Positions 1 to 4,726 of a stretch of DNA of 7,237 bases are shown one piece after another. Location of the stretch: positions 1 through 7,237 of the forward strand of contig JAAOIF010000050.1 of the NCBI GenBank assembly GCA_015163925.1, written 5' to 3'. Under the pieces are notes generated by a model that saw only the letters and a list, made by a program, of their open reading frames with translations, searched no databases and was not told the DNA's origin. Both the position numbers and the translations under genes were made by a program. How positions within the stretch are numbered: position 1 is the first letter of the stretch; every line of letters begins with the position of its first letter. The DNA is from Candidatus Thioglobus sp. GTDB lineage: Bacteria; Pseudomonadota; Gammaproteobacteria; PS1; Pseudothioglobaceae.

Positions 1-134
1 TTCGCCAACGTTCGGAGCTGAAACCGGTGGTGGTAAAAAATACTGCTGAGGTGATAAAAGTGCTGCCGAATGTGGTGCAAAATGACGATATAATTTTAAC
101 TCTCGGCGCTGGCAATGTCCACATAACTGTGTAA
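1..134 (+). CDS. murC: UDP-N-acetylmuramate--L-alanine ligase, C-terminal end (partial)
   Basis: Partial: only the last 43 codons before a TAA at 132-134 are inside the window, and the start lies to the left. The peptide ends NDDIILTLGAGNVHITV. An acidic residue pair, a hydrophobic strand and then GAGN is the usual last strand of MurC, the cytoplasmic Mur ligase that adds L-Ala to UDP-MurNAc. The preceding stretch, with a basic start, LKPVVV and then a helix, also fits the end of the C-terminal Mur ligase domain. The tail after GAGN is shorter than in E. coli MurC. No murB or ddl follows; the next genes are on the other strand. Identity rests on this short stretch, so it is likely but not certain. 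Confidence 0.72.
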   Translation, partial: RQRSELKPVVVKNTAEVIKVLPNVVQNDDIILTLGAGNVHITV

Positions 135-367
135 ATTAAATTTGCCAAATAAAGAATACCGGCGCCCAACAAGCCAAATCCAAGATACATAAATTCTTTT
201 AAGCTTTTAATATGCCCATTAACATCTTCCTTAACTGCATATATATCGCCTTTGGTTGCTAATTCTTTGTCTTTTTCGGCAATTACTTCTGCGGCTTTTT
301 TGGATTTTTGCTCATCTGCCCCTGCCGAGATGAAAGCATCGTAAAATTCAGTTACCATTTGGCTCAT
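1..367 (-). CDS. DUF1640/CCDC90-like small coiled-coil plus TM protein, open at the left edge (partial)
   Basis: Starts at ATG 367-365 with an AGGA ribosome binding site (374-377) six bases upstream. Residues 1-20 (MSQMVTEFYDAFISAGADEQ) and the following Ala/Lys/Glu-rich helix, then ATKGDIYAVKEDV (about 37-49), resemble the small DUF1640-type proteins, which pair a coiled coil with one C-terminal TM helix. A hydrophobic helix spans about 59-82. Family members normally end just after this helix. Here no stop occurs: the frame continues for about 40 more residues, antisense to murC codons, to the window edge. The N-terminal 85 residues look real; the tail may be read-through of a lost stop. The function of such proteins in bacteria is not established. 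It is probably co-transcribed with the 26- and 57-aa genes. Confidence 0.6.
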   Translation of the reverse strand, partial: MSQMVTEFYDAFISAGADEQKSKKAAEVIAEKDKELATKGDIYAVKEDVNGHIKSLKEFMYLGFGLLGAGILYLANLIYTVMWTLPAPRVKIISSFCTTFGSTFITSAVFFTTTGFSSERWR

Positions 368-375
368 AATTAATC

Positions 376-456
376 CTATTTCGAATGTTTTTGCGAATAA
401 ATACTAATGCCGATAAGAATTATCCCTACCGCTATGATTAAAATTATAGTTGTCAT
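376..456 (-). CDS. 26-residue single-pass membrane microprotein (hypothetical)
   Basis: ATG at 456-454 to TAG at 378-376, 26 residues. Residues 2-20 (TTIILIIAVGIILIGISIY) are almost wholly hydrophobic, and the end (SQKHSK) is basic, so one TM helix with a cytoplasmic C-terminus is likely. A weak GAG motif (465-467) lies eight bases before the ATG. It fits exactly between its neighbours: 29 nt after the 57-aa gene, and its stop codon overlaps the AGGA ribosome binding site of the next gene. That arrangement supports translation and coupling, but a frame this short could arise by chance in AT-rich DNA. I recognise no family. Role unknown. Confidence 0.4.
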   Translation of the reverse strand: MTTIILIIAVGIILIGISIYSQKHSK

Positions 457-485
457 TTTCCATTCTCAATAATAAATACTAAAAC

Positions 486-659
486 TTATAACAAAAACTT
501 CACAACCGCCCCAACAGCAATAACCAAACCTGTTGCCAAAGCCAAAGGATACCAAAAGGTTTCTTTGTTAAGTTTTGCAGTTTCAGCGCCAAGTTTTAAA
601 GTATTAGCAATAATTTGTGCTATTTCTGCATCCATTTTTATGGATTCTGATTGAGTCAT
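486..659 (-). CDS. 57-residue single-pass membrane protein (hypothetical)
   Basis: ATG at 659-657 to TAA at 488-486, 57 residues. A clear AAGGA ribosome binding site (668-672) sits eight bases upstream. The N-terminal half is an amphipathic, Ala/Ile/Leu-rich helix (residues 8-32, including AEIAQIIANTLKL and GAETAKLNKET). It is followed by WYP (36-38) and one TM helix to the end (about 38-57, rich in Ala, Val and Gly, ending KFLL). Short proteins with an xAETxKLNxETxWYP helix and a C-terminal TM segment recur in proteobacteria and their phages, to my recollection, but without a known function. It lies 37 nt after the UrateOxN-like gene on the same strand, so one transcript is plausible. Confidence 0.62.
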   Translation of the reverse strand: MTQSESIKMDAEIAQIIANTLKLGAETAKLNKETFWYPLALATGLVIAVGAVVKFLL

Positions 660-696
660 TTTTTTAATCCTTAATAATTAAAAATTAACAATTACC

Positions 697-1272
697 TTAA
701 TGCCAAGCAATCATAGTAAGCAGCATCGGTACTGAGAGAATTACATTGATGCTGGAGGCGAGGGCGGCGGATTTCTTGGCGGAGGCGATTTCATCAGCGC
801 TGGCGGACTTTATGCCTAAGATTTTCTGCTGATTTGGCCAGATGATAAACCAAACATTAAATGCCATAATTGTTCCCATCCAAGCGCCGATGCCGATAAT
901 CAAATAGCCTGATGCAAAGGTAAATGCGTCAATAATTGCCCAAAAATCAAAGCCGTTTTTTTGCCAAGTAGCAAGTAATATTAGCCCTAAAATCCAAGTG
1001 GTCGCCGCCGCCATCCGAAACCACAGCAAGGCACTTGGGGCAATGTATTTGCCGATGACCGCCGGGGATTCCTTATCCGCCAAAATAGCGCCCATCGCCG
1101 GAGTTTGCACGAAATTAAAATAATACAATAAACCAATCCAAACGATTCCAGCCAGCACATGTAGCCAGACCGTTAGCGCATAATGATTTTGCATTTTAGT
1201 GGCGATAACCACGATTACAGCGAGAATAAAGCCGATTAAGATTTTGCCTTTAACTGAATTGATAAAGTTCAT
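697..1272 (-). CDS. UrateOxN/PuuD-like multi-pass membrane protein
   Basis: 191 residues from ATG 1272-1270, with SD-like AGGGG (1280-1284) seven bases upstream. About five TM helices: residues 11-26, 32-54, 84-103, 118-142 and 168-188. The second carries WLHVLAGIVWIGLLYYFNFV, and NVWFIIWPNQQKILG (139-153) follows the fourth. Together these resemble the membrane domain at the N-terminus of urate hydroxylase PuuD (UrateOxN family), which occurs alone in many proteobacteria. PuuD proteins that oxidise urate carry a fused C-terminal cytochrome c domain; there is none here, so urate oxidation should not be assumed. His38 could be a haem or metal ligand by analogy only. First gene of the minus-strand membrane cluster; divergent from fpg. 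Confidence 0.75.
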   Translation of the reverse strand: MNFINSVKGKILIGFILAVIVVIATKMQNHYALTVWLHVLAGIVWIGLLYYFNFVQTPAMGAILADKESPAVIGKYIAPSALLWFRMAAATTWILGLILLATWQKNGFDFWAIIDAFTFASGYLIIGIGAWMGTIMAFNVWFIIWPNQQKILGIKSASADEIASAKKSAALASSINVILSVPMLLTMIAWH

Positions 1273-1301
1273 TTTCCTACCCCTATTTTATAAAATTATT
1301 T

Positions 1302-1309
1302 ATTATAAT
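1302..1309. promoter_or_regulatory. Candidate shared symmetric -10 element between divergent genes
   Basis: The octamer ATTATAAT is its own reverse complement, so each strand reads a perfect TATAAT: 1304-1309 on plus towards fpg, 1307-1302 on minus towards the UrateOxN-like gene. It sits in the 80-nt gap between the two divergent starts. No convincing -35 hexamer lies 16-18 bases upstream on either strand, and the gap is very AT-rich, so this is a weak prediction. Confidence 0.3.
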
Positions 1310-1352
1310 GTATTTTTTACGAAAATGGATTTCTTTTAATCAAGCCAAAAAT

Positions 1353-2162
1353 ATGCCAGAATTGCCGGAAGTGGAAACTACAAAACTCGGACTTGTGCCG
1401 CTGATTTGCAATCAGGTCGTGGCTTGTGTGAATTTGCATAGGCGAAATCTACGCTGGGAAATTCCTACTCATTTGCCGAAAACGCTGGCTGGGCAAAGGG
1501 TTAAAAAGCTTAGTCGGCGGGGAAAATATTTATTGATTGAGTTTTCAGCCGGCACTTTGATAATTCATTTGGGAATGAGTGGCTCAATTTTGGTGGCTGA
1601 AGCTAATAGTCCGCTGAAAAAACACGACCATTTTGAGCTGATTTTTAGTAATAAAACGGCGATGAGGCTAAATGACCCAAGGCGTTTTGGAGCAGTTTTA
1701 TTTAGCAAAAACGGCTCGCATCCGCTGTTAGATGGGCTTGGAGTTGAGCCGCTGAGTGCGGATTTTAATAATACATATTTATATGAAAAATCTCGGCGTA
1801 AGCAGCAAAACATCAAAACTTTTATAATGAATAGCAAAATTGTAGTCGGCGTAGGAAATATTTATGCTTGCGAAAGCCTGTTCGCACAAGGGATTGCTCC
1901 AAATCGCCCAGCCGGTAGTATTTCCAAAAAACGCTATCAAAACCTTACGCAAAGTATTAAAAAAATCCTCACAAATGCTATTAAAGCTGGCGGCACGACC
2001 TTGCAAGACTTCACTCAAGTGGACGGCACGCCGGGATATTTTGCCCAGACTTTGCAAGTTTATGGGCGCGAAAATCAGCCTTGTAGCATTTGTAATGGTA
2101 AAATAATTCGCATTATTCAAAACCAAAGATCCACTTTTTATTGCAAAAAATGCCAGACTTAG
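1353..2162 (+). CDS. mutM: Formamidopyrimidine-DNA glycosylase (Fpg/MutM)
   Basis: 269 residues, full family length. Removes 8-oxoguanine and formamidopyrimidines from DNA and cuts the abasic site. The start is placed at ATG 1353 because the mature enzyme needs an N-terminal proline: MPELPEVETT gives catalytic Pro and the adjacent Glu. An in-frame ATG at 1308 would add 15 residues before it and destroy the active site. Other hallmarks are RRGKYLL with catalytic Lys58, HLGMSG (72-77), NDPRRFG (107-113), the helix-two-turn-helix around VGVGNIYA (165-172), and a C-terminal zinc finger with Cys244, 247, 264 and 267 plus Arg259. No clear Shine-Dalgarno precedes the ATG. The 3' end overlaps the next gene by 13 nt, suggesting coupling. 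Confidence 0.97.
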   Translation: MPELPEVETTKLGLVPLICNQVVACVNLHRRNLRWEIPTHLPKTLAGQRVKKLSRRGKYLLIEFSAGTLIIHLGMSGSILVAEANSPLKKHDHFELIFSNKTAMRLNDPRRFGAVLFSKNGSHPLLDGLGVEPLSADFNNTYLYEKSRRKQQNIKTFIMNSKIVVGVGNIYACESLFAQGIAPNRPAGSISKKRYQNLTQSIKKILTNAIKAGGTTLQDFTQVDGTPGYFAQTLQVYGRENQPCSICNGKIIRIIQNQRSTFYCKKCQT

Positions 2163-2548
2163 ACACTCCGCAAGAACTCTTTCAAAGCAGCTGCTCCAGT
2201 AATTCTGAGCCATTTGCCCTGCAAAATTTGGGCGATTATATGGAGCCGGAATTTAGCGAAAATTGCATTATAATTATTGACCCCGGAATGCAAATTCACA
2301 ACCACGCTTACGCCATAATTCGCTATGAAAATGAGCTATATTTTCGCCAATATTTGGAGCGCGGCGGGCGGAAATTCCTCATTTGCTTGAATACAAAATA
2401 TGATGATATTGAGCTGGCTGGCGAGTTTCAGGTGGTCGGCTGCGTGATTCAGCAAAAGCAGCGAAAGCAAAAAGGCTTACATTATTATCAATTAAATGAG
2501 TCCAGCAAAGAGTTGGATTTCAGCCCAAATGGCACAAGCCTTGAGTGA
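2150..2548 (+). CDS. LexA/S24-fold protein with both catalytic positions substituted
   Basis: 132 residues from ATG 2150; a TTG at 2141 is an in-frame alternative. Residues 20-36 (EPFALQNLGDYMEPEFS) match the S24 peptidase motif, in which F.L...GDSMEP carries the nucleophilic Ser; here that position is Tyr30. The general-base Lys, expected in a VKRL-like strand, is replaced by Arg66 in LYFRQYLERGG. LNTKYDDIEL and the following EFQVVGCVIQQ (about 80-102) complete the fold. No DNA-binding domain is present, so this is a stand-alone S24-like domain, probably without protease activity. Short stand-alone proteins of this type, with FRQ in the second motif, occur in gammaproteobacteria as I recall; their role is unknown. 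Overlaps mutM by 13 nt. The last residues and stop codon lie in a repeat (2533-2567). Confidence 0.78.
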   Translation: MPDLDTPQELFQSSCSSNSEPFALQNLGDYMEPEFSENCIIIIDPGMQIHNHAYAIIRYENELYFRQYLERGGRKFLICLNTKYDDIELAGEFQVVGCVIQQKQRKQKGLHYYQLNESSKELDFSPNGTSLE

Positions 2549-2559
2549 CACGAGCCTTG
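2533..2559 (+). repeat. Imperfect 11-bp direct repeat, 16-bp period
   Basis: CACAAGCCTTG (2533-2543) recurs as CACGAGCCTTG (2549-2559), 10 of 11 bases identical. The first copy lies in the last codons of the S24-fold gene, and the second starts just after its TGA. The second copy is also the core of the 23-bp dispersed repeat. Confidence 0.6.
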
Positions 2560-2567
2560 CCCGTAGA
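2545..2567 (-). repeat. 23-bp dispersed repeat, copy 1 (between S24-fold gene and pgeF)
   Basis: These 23 bases match 6288-6310 exactly as reverse complement. The core on the minus strand is ACGGGCAAGGCTCGTG. This copy contains the stop codon of the S24-fold gene (2546-2548) and ends two bases before the pgeF stop codon (2570-2572), so it fills the convergent junction. The second copy lies in the other convergent junction of the window. Confidence 0.85.
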
Positions 2568-2569
2568 AA

Positions 2570-3292
2570 TTACGAAATCCAGATGAGATGTGCCATTCTG
2601 CCTGATTTTTCACCGTCTCGGCGATAGGAAAAATATTCATCCGCTTGGCAAAAAGTGCATTCGCCGCCGCCGCTAATGGATTTCACTCCTAAATCATTCA
2701 AAATTATCCTCGCCGCTTGGTAAATATCTAATTGGAATTTGCCGGATTTTGGAGTGGATTTTGGAGTATATTTTGGAGTGAAGGCTGCTTGTAATTTTGA
2801 GTCTTTTTGGATGAATTTTTGCTGCAAATCCTCGCCGACTTCAAAGGCTTTTGGCGAAATCGCCGGACCAAAATGCACTTGCAAATCAGCCGCTGAAAAC
2901 TTACTAATAAATTCTTCAATTACTCCATTTACAATTCCTTGCCAGCCCGCATGTGCCACTCCCACCTGAGTTCCAGACTTATTAGCAGCAAAAATCGGCA
3001 AGCAATCCGCCGTCAAAATTGAGCAAACCACGCCGGATTTATTAGTAATGCTGGCGTCAGCCTGACAATCATCCGAGCTGGCATCCAAGCAAATATTAGA
3101 ATGCGTTTGCAGCAGCCATTTCGGCGGATTCGGCAGGTTGTAATGTTTCAGTAGTAACGCCCGATTTTGCTCAACCGCCGCCGGATTATCGCCGGTGTTG
3201 GTGGATAGATTAAAATTCGCAAAGCCGCCAGCACTCGCCCCGCCAGCCAAGTAGCGCCGAGTGGAAATGAATTTGACATTTTTAGGCAGCAT
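2570..3292 (-). CDS. pgeF: Peptidoglycan editing factor PgeF (YfiH, laccase-domain family)
   Basis: 240 residues from ATG 3292-3290; a TTG one codon upstream is less likely. Single Cu-oxidase_4/laccase domain with the family metal ligands: His64 (QTHS), Cys97 (LTADCLP) and His114 (AHAGWQG). FGPAISP (141-147), FEVGEDL (150-156) and the C-terminal CTFC/YFSYRRDG segment (212-227) follow. In E. coli the homologue is a cytoplasmic enzyme that removes wrongly incorporated L-Ser from peptidoglycan precursors; older annotations call it polyphenol oxidase. It overlaps rluD by 11 nt, the rluD-yfiH order also known from E. coli, so coupling is likely. Odd feature: a TPKY-TPKS-TPKS insertion (172-183) encoded by three 12-bp units in the DNA. 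Confidence 0.93.
   Translation of the reverse strand: MLPKNVKFISTRRYLAGGASAGGFANFNLSTNTGDNPAAVEQNRALLLKHYNLPNPPKWLLQTHSNICLDASSDDCQADASITNKSGVVCSILTADCLPIFAANKSGTQVGVAHAGWQGIVNGVIEEFISKFSAADLQVHFGPAISPKAFEVGEDLQQKFIQKDSKLQAAFTPKYTPKSTPKSGKFQLDIYQAARIILNDLGVKSISGGGECTFCQADEYFSYRRDGEKSGRMAHLIWIS
2744..2779. repeat. Three 12-bp tandem units inside pgeF
   Basis: GGATTTTGGAGT occurs twice (2744-2755, 2756-2767), followed by a third unit with two changes (ATATTTTGGAGT, 2768-2779). On the coding (minus) strand each unit encodes Thr-Pro-Lys-Ser or Thr-Pro-Lys-Tyr, so gain or loss of a unit keeps the frame. It lies in a surface-loop region just before the conserved LDIYQAAR helix. Confidence 0.9.
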
Positions 3293-4226
3293 CAAATTCT
3301 GCCAACACTTGGAGCAAATCTGCCATATCCTGTGGCAGCGGGGCTTTCCAAGACATTTCCACGCCTGAAATTGGATGTTTTAGAGTTAATTTTTTAGCAT
3401 GCAAAGCTTGCCGATTGAAGCTTTTCAACGCCTGTTTTAGCTCATCAGCCGCCTTTTTAGGGAAGCGAATTTTGCCGCCATACAGCCCGTCAGCAACCAG
3501 CGGATACCTGATATGGCTCAGATGCACGCGGATTTGATGGGTGCGGCCAGTCTCCAAAATCACCTTAATATAAGTATGATTTGCAAACCGCTGAATCACC
3601 CGATAGTGAGTGGTGGCGGGCTTTCCAGAGTCAATTACCGCTTGCTTGATGCGGTCTTTTTGGTCACGCCCAATCGGCAAATCAACCGTGCCGCCGGAAA
3701 TCATATGCCCGTACACAATGGCAGAATATTCACGAGTGATGCTGTGAGTTTGCAACTGTTCCACTAATTTTTTCTGCGCCAACTCGCTGCGGGCAATCAC
3801 CAGTAATCCGGAAGTATTTTTATCCAGCCGATGCACAATTCCAGCGCGGTCCAGATTAGCCAAATTCGTATCAAAATTCAGCAAAGCATTCGCCAAAGTT
3901 CCAGTCCAATTACCAGCTCCGGGGTGCGTTACCAGCCCAGCCGGCTTGTTAATTATGATAATATCCTCATCGGAAAAAACCACATCCAAAGCAATATTTT
4001 CAGCCAGCCAAGCGGTGGATTTTTCTGCCTTAATGCTAATTTTCACAACCTCTGCGCCCAGCACTTTTTCCTTAGGTTTGAAGGTTTTATTTCCAATCAA
4101 CGCCGCGCCAGACCGCACCCAGCCGCTGATTTTAGAACGCGAATAATCCGGCAACATCTGCGCCATAGCGCTGTCAATCCGCTGTCCTATCAACCTATTT
4201 GGAATAATAATATTTAGTTTTTGCAT
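3282..4226 (-). CDS. rluD: 23S rRNA pseudouridine synthase RluD
   Basis: 314 residues, full RluD length. Isomerises uridines in helix 69 of 23S rRNA (1911/1915/1917 in E. coli numbering). N-terminal S4 RNA-binding domain (about 14-65, with IDSAMAQMLPDYSRSKISGW). The PseudoU_synth_2 catalytic domain begins at EDIIIINKPAGLVTHPG (87-103). The catalytic motif is HRLDKNTSGLL with nucleophile Asp135, followed by TGRTHQIRVHL further on. RluD is preferred over RluA/RluC from length, the S4 domain and the pgeF neighbour. The ATG at 4226-4224 is only 20 nt from the tRNA-Glu gene upstream, with no Shine-Dalgarno visible. The message is therefore probably transcribed with the tRNAs and released by tRNA 3' processing, leaving a very short leader. 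Confidence 0.93.
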   Translation of the reverse strand: MQKLNIIIPNRLIGQRIDSAMAQMLPDYSRSKISGWVRSGAALIGNKTFKPKEKVLGAEVVKISIKAEKSTAWLAENIALDVVFSDEDIIIINKPAGLVTHPGAGNWTGTLANALLNFDTNLANLDRAGIVHRLDKNTSGLLVIARSELAQKKLVEQLQTHSITREYSAIVYGHMISGGTVDLPIGRDQKDRIKQAVIDSGKPATTHYRVIQRFANHTYIKVILETGRTHQIRVHLSHIRYPLVADGLYGGKIRFPKKAADELKQALKSFNRQALHAKKLTLKHPISGVEMSWKAPLPQDMADLLQVLAEFDAA

Positions 4227-4246
4227 ATTTTTTTAGTAAAATTCGG

Positions 4247-4320
4247 CGTCCCGTAAGAGATTTGAACTCCTGTTGCCAGAATGAAATCCTGGAGTCCTGG
4301 GCCAACTAGACGAACGGGAC
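4247..4320 (-). tRNA. tRNA-Glu(TTC), copy A
   Basis: Cloverleaf on the minus strand: acceptor GTCCCGT pairs with ACGGGAC; D arm GTC/GAC; anticodon stem CCAGG/TCTGG with one G-U pair. The loop ATTTCAT places anticodon TTC at 4285-4283. The T arm is AGGAG/CTCTT with loop TTCAAAT. Discriminator G (4247). The next bases are CCG, so CCA is not encoded and must be added by the CCA-adding enzyme. Differs from the neighbouring tRNA-Glu in the acceptor stem, D loop and variable region. Third in the tRNA operon, immediately before rluD. Confidence 0.93.
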
Positions 4321-4422
4321 AAGGGATATTTTAATGAAAAATGTTGGTGGAAAATTGTAATTTTTGCTGGTTTTTTTTAATGCCGTTTGATAGCTGAAAA
4401 TGCTTTGATAACAACGATAATT

Positions 4423-4497
4423 TGGCATCGCCTAGGAGAATCGAACTCCTCTTACCAGGATGAAAACCTGGGGTCCTAACCGATAGACGAAGGCGAC
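4423..4497 (-). tRNA. tRNA-Glu(TTC), copy B
   Basis: Cloverleaf on the minus strand: acceptor GTCGCCT pairs with AGGCGAT (first pair G-U); D arm GTC/GAC; anticodon stem CCAGG/CCTGG. The loop TTTTCAT gives anticodon TTC at 4464-4462. The T arm is AGGAG/CTCCT with loop TTCGATT. Discriminator G, and CCA is encoded (4425-4423). Same anticodon as copy A but a different acceptor stem, so it is a second tRNA-Glu species rather than a recent duplicate. About 100 nt of AT-rich spacer separate the two. Confidence 0.94.
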
Positions 4498-4530
4498 ATA
4501 AATGGGTATAAAATTACTTTTTTGCTTGTT

Positions 4531-4606
4531 TGGTGGAGCTAAGCGGGATCGAACCGCTGACCTCTACACTGCCAGTGTAGCGCTCTCCCAGCTGAGCTAT
4601 AGCCCC
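4531..4606 (-). tRNA. tRNA-Ala(GGC)
   Basis: 76 nt with CCA encoded (4533-4531). Acceptor GGGGCTA pairs with TAGCTCC and includes the G3-U70 wobble pair that marks tRNA-Ala. Anticodon stem CTACA/TGTAG, loop CTGGCAG, anticodon GGC (4573-4571). The T arm GCGG/CCGC region carries TTCGATC. First gene after the strong minus-strand promoter, so it leads the tRNA-Ala, tRNA-Glu, tRNA-Glu, rluD, pgeF transcription unit. Confidence 0.97.
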
Positions 4607-4657
4607 AATACTACCCCAAATATTACCGCTAAAAATCAGCGTTAGCAAAAGGTGCAA

Positions 4658-4685
4658 ATTATAGTCGCTAAGATTCATTAGTCAA
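4658..4685 (-). promoter_or_regulatory. Sigma-70 promoter of the tRNA-rluD-pgeF unit
   Basis: On the minus strand, -35 TTGACT (4685-4680), a 16-bp spacer, and a perfect -10 TATAAT (4663-4658). Transcription would start near 4650, about 45 nt before the tRNA-Ala gene. This is the best promoter in the window, as expected for stable RNA. Confidence 0.8.
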
Positions 4686-4696
4686 GACCAGTTTGG

Positions 4697-4702
4697 TAAA
4701 AT
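4697..4702 (+). promoter_or_regulatory. Candidate -10 for the MBL-nadD pair
   Basis: TAAAAT on the plus strand, 24 nt before the ATG at 4727. The hexamer 17 bases upstream (TTCATT, 4674-4679) is a poor -35 and lies next to the -35 of the opposing tRNA promoter. Weak prediction. Confidence 0.25.
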
Positions 4703-4716
4703 GTTGGATTGTTGGC

Positions 4717-4720
4717 GGAG
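4717..4720 (+). promoter_or_regulatory. Ribosome binding site fixing the MBL gene start
   Basis: GGAG six bases before ATG 4727. It favours this ATG over the in-frame TTG at 4709, which has no comparable motif at the right distance. Confidence 0.65.
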
Positions 4721-4726
4721 ATTATT

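Noticed and set aside
697..1272. Urate hydroxylase function for the UrateOxN-like protein
   Set aside because: The cytochrome c domain of true PuuD is absent and no purine-degradation genes are nearby, so only the membrane-domain resemblance is claimed.
1308..1352. In-frame extension of mutM from ATG 1308
   Set aside because: It would place 15 residues before the catalytic N-terminal proline, which must be residue 1 after Met removal. The ATG also overlaps the candidate -10.
1565..2213. Minus-strand and plus-frame open frames across mutM and the S24-fold gene
   Set aside because: Antisense or out-of-frame shadows of a well-identified gene. Their translations have no recognisable domain and low-complexity composition.
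3831..4217. 128-codon plus-strand frame opposite rluD
   Set aside because: Antisense to the conserved S4 and catalytic regions of rluD; no ribosome site and no recognisable motif.
4247..4606. tRNA cluster as an attachment site for an integrated element
   Set aside because: No integrase and no duplicated tRNA 3' end in the window; the flanking genes are housekeeping.
4627..4646. Hairpin in the tRNA leader (CGCT/AGCG or GCTAA/TTAGC) as an attenuator
   Set aside because: Short alternative stems with no U-run; expected by chance in a short leader.
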